DNA from: Sepiola atlantica
Taxonomy: Eukaryota; Mollusca; Cephalopoda; Sepiida; Sepiolidae
Direction of reading: 5' to 3'
DNA: 64,000 nucleotides
NCBI GenBank assembly: GCA_963556195.1
Contig: OY744520.1
Coordinates: forward strand, 153,328,107 to 153,392,106
Shown here: in pieces, positions 1 to 6,896 of the stretch
Position numbering within the stretch: the stretch's first letter is position 1
Layout: each line of letters begins with the position of its first letter
Notes under the pieces: generated by a model
What the model was told of the DNA's origin: nothing
What the model saw: only the letters and a program-made list of their open reading frames with translations
Database searches by the model: none
Made by a program: the position numbers and the translations under genes

Positions 1-2376
1 CAAAGGAGCATCGGGGAAGTTGGACGGGTTGGTAGTGTCCAGACCCTGGGTCTTCGTAAGGAGCTGCAGCGGTTTGATGGCACCTCTCTGCTGCGGCGTA
101 AGCTCGGCAGCGGCGTGGTGCAGATCTGCATTGCAGATGAGGTCCCCTGGCAGGAAGGGGAGCTTTCTCGTCTTCTCCTTTCTTGTAGGAGAGGGCGACG
201 CTTTTTGTTTCTTGGCCTGTTTGGCCACATTGGGAGTTTTGGACCCCGACTCTTCCTTTCGAGACAGAGAGCGGGAACTAGCTGGGGGAGTTTCAGTGGG
301 GGAAGGGGATTTCTGCTCAGTGGTGGGTTTAGGTTTTGGGGATTCGGGGGACTGAGCAGGAGAGATAGTCATCTCTACGGACATTGGGGCGGGGGATTGG
401 GGCCCAGCCTCTTTTGATAGTGAAACGGCACGTTTGGCCACCTTTCTGTCCCGGGTGAACTTTTTCTCTGTCTCTCGAGCCGGGGCCGGGCAAGCGTCAC
501 CCTCCATCTTCTCCCCTTCCGAGTCGGACGATGATGATGTTGATGAAGGTAGTGACAGGGGAGCCTCTGTCTTCCGTTTGGTGGCCGCTGCCGTGCCAGA
601 TGTTTGCTGCGGCTCCTTATCGGTGGGCATATCCTCGCTCATTGACTTGGCGGGACCCCGCATCCCTTTTACTTCAGAGGGCTGCACTTTGGAGGAGGGC
701 TTCTGTGGTTTGTTCTTTCGGACCACTGGGGTGAAACCCTCCTCGTCTTTTCCGGTTTTAGGAGCTGCTGATGCCGCTGGACCTCCCGGGGCTGCGGCAG
801 AAGGGGTCTTCTTGATTGGCGCCTTTTTTGGGCAGTCTTTCGCCATATGCCCCTTCTGCTCGCAGTGCCAGCAATGTGGCCTCCTGCCCTCGACGATGAT
901 AGACATCGACCAGGCGTCGCACTTGAGCAGTGGCGGTATCTTGTTGAAGCCATCCCGGTCCAAACGCATTTTAATTTTGTAGTCCCCTACCATTAGGTTA
1001 TGGGGACCGCGGACCGGGATTATGGCTTCGACGTCCCCATATTGACTCATCACTGCACCTAGTTGCTCCGAGTCAATATAGCAGGGGACGCCGAGGACAG
1101 TGACTAGTGTCCTCCTCCTGCTCAAGTACTCCGGCCTGAGGATCAGATGTTTATGCCTCAGGTCGGCCCTGGCCAACTTTTCCGCTTCTTGTTCTGAGGG
1201 GAGTAGTAAGTCCCAGGTCGCGAAACCTCGACGGCAAATATATGTCGCCGGGACTTTTAGGGACCATAGAATCTCCCCTACCGTCTCGATCTGGACCCCA
1301 GCCAGCCCTTTGGTTCTGGAGTCGATGGTGACTAGCGAAACAATTCGCTTCGCTAGCCGGTCCACCGCTCCTGGCGCTGCTTTGATAACGCTACCGTCGG
1401 TTAGTTCCTTGTACTTAGACTCGAACAACCGACGGTATTCTGACGGGCTTCTTTGCGACTGGGGTCCCCACTGGTCTTTAGGTGATTGGGCAGGAGAGTT
1501 GGTTTGCGCCGGAGTTGTAGGTGTTACAGCCTTCGTCGGCGACGGCGTCTTCTGCCCGGGAGGTATCGCCCATGAATTGGGTGTCTCCGCTGGTGTTGAT
1601 GAGAGGGACGGCCACTCCTTTGGAGCTGTTTCCGGCGTTGTTGCCGGCGGAGTGGCCGCCTTGGTTCCCCTCTTGCCAGCGACATCCGCTGCTCCTTTCT
1701 TTGGTACAGTATGTGCCGCCCTCATCTTCCTCGGCCTGGACTGCCGCATGTTAGTCTGGGCCGGAACGTCTGGAGTCAGCTGCAGAACTTCCATGCTGCT
1801 GTCTCTGCTATTGCCGCGACTGCTCACAGGGCTGTGGTCGCTGCAGACACTGCTGTCGCTGCAAATGCTGCTGTCACTTCCAAAGAGTTCTTGGGTGAGG
1901 TTGCGGCATTGAGCAGAGTCCCTGTCAATGTGGGCTGGCGGCTGATCTGGGTCGGTGGCCCCTTCTTTGTGGGACTCCACCGACCGGGTCGCTCTTACTC
2001 CTGGAGGCAGGCGGCCTTTTCGCCTACTACCAGGCGGGCTGACGGTTGAAGCCCGGCGAGCGATTGGTACAGTGGGGAGTCGTTCCCACCGACCCAGATC
2101 ACCTCTAGGATCTGAGCTATCCTGGGTGGAGCTGCCGGGGACAGCAGCGTGCAAGCTAACAGGGCTCCCGCCTAAGGCGGCAGACCCTGATCTACTTTCA
2201 GTGCTGGGAGCGGCACTGGCGGACGTACTGGGCACGACGCCTATGGCGGCGTGACCGTCCTGCTGTTTGAGGTCTGCTCCCTCCCCGACCTGAGACCGTC
2301 GCCTCAGTTCGGAAAAGGAGCCCGGGCTAGACAAAGACTCTGCAGCAGAGCCCGGACCACTCCTCCCCTCTTCCAT
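1..2376 (-). CDS. ORF1 protein, U1 (partial, C-terminus outside window)
   Basis: The first 792 of about 900 residues of the ORF1 nucleic-acid-binding protein. The reading frame runs off the left window edge within the conserved C-terminal domain and no stop is seen. The RRM-like region and CCHC knuckle are present. A private substitution gives Ala where other copies have Ser at residue ~488 (CDSWS becomes CDAWS), just before the knuckle. The linker near 278-300 is type 1, and residue ~629 is Cys. Confidence 0.9.
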   Translation of the reverse strand, partial: MEEGRSGPGSAAESLSSPGSFSELRRRSQVGEGADLKQQDGHAAIGVVPSTSASAAPSTESRSGSAALGGSPVSLHAAVPGSSTQDSSDPRGDLGRWERLPTVPIARRASTVSPPGSRRKGRLPPGVRATRSVESHKEGATDPDQPPAHIDRDSAQCRNLTQELFGSDSSICSDSSVCSDHSPVSSRGNSRDSSMEVLQLTPDVPAQTNMRQSRPRKMRAAHTVPKKGAADVAGKRGTKAATPPATTPETAPKEWPSLSSTPAETPNSWAIPPGQKTPSPTKAVTPTTPAQTNSPAQSPKDQWGPQSQRSPSEYRRLFESKYKELTDGSVIKAAPGAVDRLAKRIVSLVTIDSRTKGLAGVQIETVGEILWSLKVPATYICRRGFATWDLLLPSEQEAEKLARADLRHKHLILRPEYLSRRRTLVTVLGVPCYIDSEQLGAVMSQYGDVEAIIPVRGPHNLMVGDYKIKMRLDRDGFNKIPPLLKCDAWSMSIIVEGRRPHCWHCEQKGHMAKDCPKKAPIKKTPSAAAPGGPAASAAPKTGKDEEGFTPVVRKNKPQKPSSKVQPSEVKGMRGPAKSMSEDMPTDKEPQQTSGTAAATKRKTEAPLSLPSSTSSSSDSEGEKMEGDACPAPARETEKKFTRDRKVAKRAVSLSKEAGPQSPAPMSVEMTISPAQSPESPKPKPTTEQKSPSPTETPPASSRSLSRKEESGSKTPNVAKQAKKQKASPSPTRKEKTRKLPFLPGDLICNADLHHAAAELTPQQRGAIKPLQLLTKTQGLDTTNPSNFPDAPL

Positions 2377-2490
2377 CCAACTCCCGGCTAGAGACCCGCC
2401 GATTCGGATTCAGGAAGACCGTCGCCAAAAGGTACGTAAGTCAGACCCGAAACCTGCCAGCTGCTTAAGTCAAGCCTGGGGGTTGGACAC

Positions 2491-2520
2491 CTGCAAGAGA
2501 AGGGAACAAAAAGATTAATA
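2491..2520 (-). promoter_or_regulatory. Candidate 3' splice site in the leader (U1 shown)
   Basis: The minus strand reads TATTAATC, then a long pyrimidine tract, then TTGCAG followed by GTGTCC. This fits a branch point, polypyrimidine tract and AG acceptor. The exon would start at 2490 and leave a 114-nt leader before the ORF1 ATG. All junctions have it; U2 has two bases fewer in the tract. No convincing GTRAGT donor is seen upstream within the unit, so use is unproven. Confidence 0.4.
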
Positions 2521-2528
2521 CAATGGAA

Positions 2529-2545
2529 CCGCCCAACAGGGGCGG
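2529..2545. repeat. Small leader hairpin, part of a 13-nt direct repeat
   Basis: CCGCCC and GGGCGG pair across the loop AACAG. The core GCCCAACAGGGGC recurs 45 bp away at 2576-2588. The leader is thus rich in short GC stems. The same arrangement is present at the other junctions. Confidence 0.6.
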
Positions 2546-2596
2546 CCACCCAAGAGGGGTGTGAAGAGACAAATTGCCCAACAGGGGCTAGTCTAA

Positions 2597-2615
2597 GGGG
2601 ACAGAGAGAGTCCCC
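2597..2615. repeat. Leader hairpin with 6-bp stem
   Basis: GGGGAC and GTCCCC pair across a 7-nt purine loop. With the palindrome and the hairpin at 2529-2545 it makes the inferred 5' UTR strongly structured. Confidence 0.6.
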
Positions 2616-2660
2616 TGATGATTTAGCTTTAAACTGGGCGGGGCCCAAGTAGCTGGTCTC

Positions 2661-2692
2661 CTCTTAGGCAATCACAAGTGATTGCCTAAGAG
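2661..2692. repeat. 32-nt near-palindrome at the U1 5' end, centre AA
   Basis: The arms CTCTTAGGCAATCAC and its exact complement flank a two-base centre (2676-2677). It lies 285 nt upstream of the ORF1 ATG and about 55 nt beyond the AATAAA of the preceding unit, close to the inferred element boundary. The RNA of either strand could form a 15-bp stem. Confidence 0.9.
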
Positions 2693-2747
2693 TTGCCTGA
2701 AAAAATCGAAGACAAGTCAATGATTTTAACAGGCGGGAGAAAATCAA

Positions 2748-2753
2748 TTTATT
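2748..2753 (-). terminator. Candidate poly(A) signal AATAAA of U2
   Basis: AATAAA on the minus strand, followed within about 30-50 nt by a T-rich, GT-containing stretch (ttgtcttcgattttttc) that resembles a downstream element. Cleavage would fall near 2715-2738, just before the palindrome. A second AATAAA lies at 2946-2951. Both recur in the other units. Confidence 0.5.
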
Positions 2754-2804
2754 TATCCAAATAATATACAGAATACATTAAAAAGATGTGGCACAAGGCC
2801 AAAA

Positions 2805-2836
2805 GGGGGTATGGGGGGGAAAGTGGGGGTCGGGGG
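2805..2836 (+). other. G-quadruplex-prone tract, antisense to the element (U2 3' UTR)
   Basis: Four G runs of 5, 7, 5 and 5 separated by 3, 5 and 2 bases on the plus strand. The element RNA is C-rich here, so the G-quadruplex would form in the first-strand cDNA or the template strand. It is kept in other units with small changes (for example 10015-10045, runs of 4, 7, 5 and 5). Confidence 0.7.
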
Positions 2837-3236
2837 TCGTCCACTTGGTCTATGAATACCCTAGAAACTAGTTTCAGTCACCATAATACCACATTCACTC
2901 TATGGACTTAAGCTACTTAAAATATCCCCAGGTGTTTCAATGAATTTTATTTACAAAGATTATGTACATGTGTGATGATGGGAGTGGGAGAACAAAAAAC
3001 TAAGCCTTAAATAATCCCCCAAAAATAAATAAAAATAAAAGTGATGGTAAAAATAAAGAAACAAGGAAAATGCTAATTAAGATAAGTTAGTAGGGTCCCC
3101 CCCACCTATCTAAGGTATGAAATGCTCGCTGTCTTCCGGTAAAAACCGAAAGCAAGAGAGTCAGTTCCTAATTGGGAGTGGGCGTTTCTATGGGGGCAAA
3201 AGAAATGGAGGGATGGGTTTGACGGGATGTGCGGTG

Positions 3237-3307
3237 TCCTTCAGGATAAGTACTTTTAGGGCGGGTCAGGGATATAAAATAAATTAGGGAACGGGCATCC
3301 TGAAGGA
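3237..3307 (-). promoter_or_regulatory. Conserved 3' UTR stem-loop (U2 shown)
   Basis: TCCTTCAGGAT (3237-3247) and its exact complement (3297-3307) are separated by 49 bases. Both arms are unchanged in every unit although loop bases vary, for example between types X and Y. In LINEs a 3' UTR structure often serves as the recognition site for the element's own RT; that role here is inferred. Confidence 0.6.
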
Positions 3308-3394
3308 GTTCTGACACCTAAAATAAATCTGGGGACAGAGAGCTCATTTACGCTACTAGCTAATAGGGACTGCGCCAAAGAATTTGCTGGTCAG

Positions 3395-3401
3395 TTTTTT
3401 T
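3395..3401. repeat. Length-variable A-tract after ORF2 (U2: 7)
   Basis: A plus-strand T run about 55 nt past the ORF2 stop. Lengths are 7 here, 18 in U4, 11 in U10 and 5 in type Y units. It could be simple slippage or the relic of a poly(A) tail. Confidence 0.6.
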
Positions 3402-3454
3402 AAAAAGGGGTTGTTTTTTCGACAAAGAGACTTTGAGGTCGCTGTGTGCCATGC

Positions 3455-6400
3455 CTAGGCAGGGAACACGAACTCGAATCTATTCCGCGTGAACACGCAT
3501 AAACTAGCGGTGTGTATCCACCTACTTTTGAAAAGTGAAGAAGGCAACCTCCTTCTATCAGATTTGATTTTGATTTTAAGCTGGTGTTTAAAATACGAAA
3601 TCAAATCATAATAAGAAGGCGGCACCCCCCCACGCCCTATCTCTAAGCGAGAAGTATACACCACGAGTCTAGCTACGGCTAAGATCGCGAGCAAAACCAT
3701 ACGTTTCTCCCTGGGCCACAAGGGGTCCATGTTGAAGACAACGGATGCTAAATCCAAGCACGTCACCCGATCGGGGGTGATGCGAGCCGTCACCTCGCCG
3801 ACATACGTCCAAAATTCACGAAGTTTGGAGCAGGTGAAAAAGGCATGTTCCGCCGTTTCAATTTCATCTTCCTCGCAACGTGGGCAAAAGGGGCTGATAG
3901 CCATACCAATTTTGAATCGTATGTCATTGAGGGGTAACACATTTCGAACCAATCGCCAGGTCAGAGAGAACTCAGAATTATTGAGATAGCTCCTGCCTGG
4001 CGCCCAATTCCACTGAGAGCGAGCCTCCTCCTCCGACAATCCAAGTCGCTCCCCAAGAGGATCCGAAGCGGTCCCCACCACTAACTCCCGATAGAATGTC
4101 CTTCTAGACCGGGCGAGGTCACTGGACCCCGGCAGCACTCTGAGCGCAGCTCGGCATTCGTTGAAGAACTGCGATTGACTCCTTGGCTTACGTCGGCATT
4201 CGGCCAAGTGGTCAGGGATGAGGTTAGGAAAAGCGCTTCCAACCGCAGGGCCCCACGCAGACTCCTCTGTCAAGGTTCGGCTCAGGAATGATAACCGCTC
4301 GGCATACAAATGGCTCGCCAAGTCGGGCATTCCCAAGCCTCCCACATCAGGACGTTGAGTACAGACCTGTCTACGGACTAGCGGCTTCCCCTTTGCCCAC
4401 AAAAGCGAGAAAAGGAGACGCGTTAAAACCGCTCGGCGGTCCGCAGGCAGAGGTAGTACAGCCAATCGGTAAAGGATGAGCGGAAAGACGTACGTGACGC
4501 ACGCCTCAGCCCGACCTTTAAGGGAAAGCCCCCTTCGAAGCCAAATCCTTACAGACGCTTCGACCTTAGACTGTACTTCCGACCAGTTCTTATCAAGCTG
4601 GAGACCGGGTCCGAACCATACGCCGAGGATCCGAACCGGGCCGTCAGTCCAGTTGAAAAGGCCCGGGAGCGCAGCCGCGCCACTCCAGGCAGCCAACCTT
4701 AGGCCATTGGATTTGCTAAGGTTGACTTTGGCCCCTGTCACTTTTTCGTACCTTCTGAGTGCCTTAGTCACCGCGAGAATGTCTCGAAAGCACGACACAA
4801 ACACGGTGACATCATCGGCATACGCGGATACCCTGGCTCGCGCACCGCCAGGAAGAGCAATACCGCGTAGGGCCAGTCCAGGCTCCCCGATCCTAAGCCT
4901 GCGGAGAAAAGGCTCCAAGGCAAGGACGTAAAGCAGGGGAGACAGCGGACATCCCTGACGTACCGACCGAGAGACGGCAAAAGACTCCGATCGCATTCCA
5001 TTCACTTGCACCACTGCCGTCGGCCCGCGATACAAAATGGAGATCCATCTGCGGAAGTCCGGTGTAAAACCGGAGGCCTCTAAAACAGATCCCAGGAACC
5101 GATGGTCGACCCTGTCAAAAGCTTTGGACTGATCTAAATTGATCAGCGCGGCTTCGGTGTCGTCTTCTAATCCCTCTATGATCGTGCGCATCAGATGCAA
5201 GTTGTTTTGAATCGATCTCCCCTTCACAGCATAATTCTGATCAGGTTCGACCAACTCAGCGATAACAAGCTGCAACCGATTTGCAAGAACTTTGGCCAAA
5301 ATCTTTAAATCTGTGTTTAGCAGAGTTATGGGCCTGTAATCGTCTAATTCCCCACCATCTTGGCCCTTTTTCTGAAGCAATGTGATCACTCCCTTGGTGA
5401 CTTGACCGGGGATGGAACCCTGTTCAAACCAGTGATTGAAAACATTGACCAGAATAGGTACGAAGATGTGCGACAGCCTCAAGAACAATTCATAGGGCAA
5501 ACCATCGAGTCCCGGCGATTTGTCGTAGCCGACCTGCTTCAGTGCAGCCAAGACCTCACACTCTGTAACGCGCCCATCACAGCTAGCCGCTCGGGCCGCC
5601 TCCAGGCGGGGCGAGCCAGCTAAATAGCTGCCAAACTCCTCGACGCGGAGTCCGGGCAGTTGGGTGAACCGTTCCATGAAATGCTCACGAAATCCCCGGC
5701 AAATCTCCCGAGCCGACACAAGGGTGTGTCCTTCCGGGTGTTTGACTTGACGAATGAGACCGACCGAGCTGCGACGAAGTGGAGTTCTACGCTCTTGCGC
5801 GTCCACATTCACGGCTTCGTTGGACACTCTATCTAGCCTAGCTCTAACTACTTGACCTTCATACCGCACGTTAGCCGCACGTTTCAGGTCCCCCTTAGCT
5901 AGTTCTATGCCTAGGGAATCCCCCCCAGCCACCGCCCGGGCCAGCTTAGTTTCTAAACGCTTTTCTGTTTCTGCCTTATTTAAGGCGAGGCGTTGGCTAT
6001 ATTGAACAGAAAAGCGCCTAATGCCAACTTTGGCGTTAACCCACCACTTACTCCCGGTTACCGCCCCCACTAATCCCTTTTGAAAGTTAAGAGATAGCTG
6101 CTCCCGGAAGTCACGTATCTCCAGTAAGGAGGTATTTAACTTCCAGTAGCTAGCTACCTTATGTGTCTTAGGGCCTAACTCCAGACTGGCCACAAGTAGC
6201 TTGTGGTCAGAATGGCCTAACCAGTGGAACGTGGGACAAGAGATATAATCTACGTTGCCTCTTCTAATTAGCAATCTATCCAAGTAAGTACTTGAAAGGA
6301 AAGTGCCGCTAGCGAGCCACGTCCACATCTCCCGCCCTGGGTGATCGATACGAAATCTGTCGACCAGATCGCATTGTGCCATCAGATCAGACAGACTTGT

Positions 6401-6889
6401 CTCACACCTATCCGACCCACTAGGTCCCCCCACCTTATCTATCCTGGGATCAAGGATGGCATTCCAATCTCCCACTAGGATTAGCCGCTCCGAACCACCG
6501 AGAAACCCCTCCAACCCTCGGAAAAAGGAAACCCTCTCACGAATGGAATTGGGCGCATAAACCGCGACGATTCGAAACATGGCACTATTCACGGCAACAT
6601 CAGCCACGACCAGTCTGCCATCAGCATCCGCGTGAACAACGTTTACCCTTGCTAACAGAGTGCGTCTAACTAACAGCGAAACTCCCCGAGCAGAACGGTC
6701 ACCAAAAGCTGAAAAAACATCGAAATGTTCCGACAGCAGTCGGTGATCGTCCATCGAAACATAGTGAGTTTCCTGTACCGCAGCCACATCTAATTCAAAA
6801 GCCTTGAGATCCCCCAGTATGCGGGCTGCTTTGCTTAAGGATCTCAAGCCTCTCGCGTTCAAGCTTCCTAGTTTCAAGGTCGTAGCCAT
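3455..6889 (-). CDS. ORF2 polyprotein, U2: APE endonuclease + reverse transcriptase
   Basis: 1144 aa from the ATG at 6889. The frame is open slightly further, to a TTG at 6907 just after an in-frame TGA, but no other ATG exists and this ATG has G at -3 and +4. Residues 1-235 form an APE-type endonuclease: Asn in SLNARG (~11), Glu in QETH (~40), VYAPN (~110-114), GDWNA (~140-144) and the terminal SDH (~227-229). The reverse transcriptase spans about 430-830: KSPGLDGLPYELF (~457), DDYRPITLLN (~516), LDQSKAFD with the first catalytic Asp (~586), RQGCPLSPLL (~644) and YADD (~690-693). A C-terminal CX2CX9HX4C motif lies at 1002-1020. Family knowledge: the protein nicks target DNA and copies element RNA at the nick (target-primed reverse transcription). 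The layout fits the L1/Tx1 group; there is no RNase H domain. ORF2 follows ORF1 by four bases, in another frame. This is the reference type A protein. Confidence 0.95.
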   Translation of the reverse strand: MATTLKLGSLNARGLRSLSKAARILGDLKAFELDVAAVQETHYVSMDDHRLLSEHFDVFSAFGDRSARGVSLLVRRTLLARVNVVHADADGRLVVADVAVNSAMFRIVAVYAPNSIRERVSFFRGLEGFLGGSERLILVGDWNAILDPRIDKVGGPSGSDRCETSLSDLMAQCDLVDRFRIDHPGREMWTWLASGTFLSSTYLDRLLIRRGNVDYISCPTFHWLGHSDHKLLVASLELGPKTHKVASYWKLNTSLLEIRDFREQLSLNFQKGLVGAVTGSKWWVNAKVGIRRFSVQYSQRLALNKAETEKRLETKLARAVAGGDSLGIELAKGDLKRAANVRYEGQVVRARLDRVSNEAVNVDAQERRTPLRRSSVGLIRQVKHPEGHTLVSAREICRGFREHFMERFTQLPGLRVEEFGSYLAGSPRLEAARAASCDGRVTECEVLAALKQVGYDKSPGLDGLPYELFLRLSHIFVPILVNVFNHWFEQGSIPGQVTKGVITLLQKKGQDGGELDDYRPITLLNTDLKILAKVLANRLQLVIAELVEPDQNYAVKGRSIQNNLHLMRTIIEGLEDDTEAALINLDQSKAFDRVDHRFLGSVLEASGFTPDFRRWISILYRGPTAVVQVNGMRSESFAVSRSVRQGCPLSPLLYVLALEPFLRRLRIGEPGLALRGIALPGGARARVSAYADDVTVFVSCFRDILAVTKALRRYEKVTGAKVNLSKSNGLRLAAWSGAAALPGLFNWTDGPVRILGVWFGPGLQLDKNWSEVQSKVEASVRIWLRRGLSLKGRAEACVTYVFPLILYRLAVLPLPADRRAVLTRLLFSLLWAKGKPLVRRQVCTQRPDVGGLGMPDLASHLYAERLSFLSRTLTEESAWGPAVGSAFPNLIPDHLAECRRKPRSQSQFFNECRAALRVLPGSSDLARSRRTFYRELVVGTASDPLGERLGLSEEEARSQWNWAPGRSYLNNSEFSLTWRLVRNVLPLNDIRFKIGMAISPFCPRCEEDEIETAEHAFFTCSKLREFWTYVGEVTARITPDRVTCLDLASVVFNMDPLWPREKRMVLLAILAVARLVVYTSRLEIGRGGVPPSYYDLISYFKHQLKIKIKSDRRRLPSSLFKSRWIHTASLCVFTRNRFEFVFPA

Positions 6890-6896
6890 TGCACTA
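6887..6896 (-). promoter_or_regulatory. ORF1 stop / ORF2 start junction TAGTGCAATG (U2 shown)
   Basis: The ORF1 TAG (6896-6894) is followed by four bases and the ORF2 ATG (6889-6887), in a +1 frame relation. The same spacing is kept in all eight complete units. A short stop-to-start distance of this type suits termination-reinitiation, as shown for the SART1 LINE of Bombyx. The ATG context is favourable (G at -3 and +4). Confidence 0.65.

Larger units (their letters stand above)
1..2692 (-). mobile_element. LINE unit U1 (partial, 3' part outside window)
   Basis: This is the 5' part of one unit: palindrome, leader and the first 792 codons of ORF1. The rest of ORF1, ORF2 and the 3' UTR lie beyond the left window edge. 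It carries the longer ORF1 linker (type 1) and the Cys form at ORF1 residue ~629, which links it to U4-U6. Confidence 0.93.
2377..3454 (-). other. U1/U2 junction: 3' UTR of U2 and leader of U1
   Basis: No gene. From high to low coordinate it holds the U2 3' UTR (A-tract, stem-loop, AT-rich block, C-rich tract, AATAAA), then the 32-nt palindrome and the U1 leader. The plus strand from 2377 to about 2770 contains no CAT, so the minus strand has no ATG there. Upstream of that ATGs are frequent. This suggests that the functional 5' UTR starts near the palindrome and the rest belongs to the 3' UTR of the preceding unit (inference). Confidence 0.75.

Noticed and set aside
2430..2450. Good 5' splice-site match GTAAGT on the plus strand near 2437
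   Set aside because: It is antisense to the element and there is no evidence of a plus-strand transcript. It recurs at all junctions only because the leader is conserved.
2615..2640. CTGATGA on the plus strand, as in a hammerhead ribozyme core
   Set aside because: No stem II followed by GAAA is present, and it is on the strand opposite to the element RNA. I also could not build an HDV-like fold at the 5' end of the minus strand by eye.
2388..2648. 86-codon open frame on the minus strand ending 11 nt before the ORF1 ATG, repeated at every junction (63 codons at 9602-9793)
   Set aside because: It begins only at a TTG and contains no ATG. The whole leader lacks ATG, and a 2-base deletion in U2 breaks the frame. 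It is most likely a chance open frame in the 5' UTR.
2377..3454. Search of the spacers for telomeric repeats, tRNA, 5S or snRNA target sequences
   Set aside because: Some Tx1-group elements insert in such genes, so I looked, but no match is visible. The spacers consist only of element UTR.
4476..4931. Plus-strand open frames antisense to ORF2 (151, 86, 87 and 63 codons), repeated in each unit
   Set aside because: They are opposite the RT-coding region, have no recognisable features, and are explained by conservation of ORF2.
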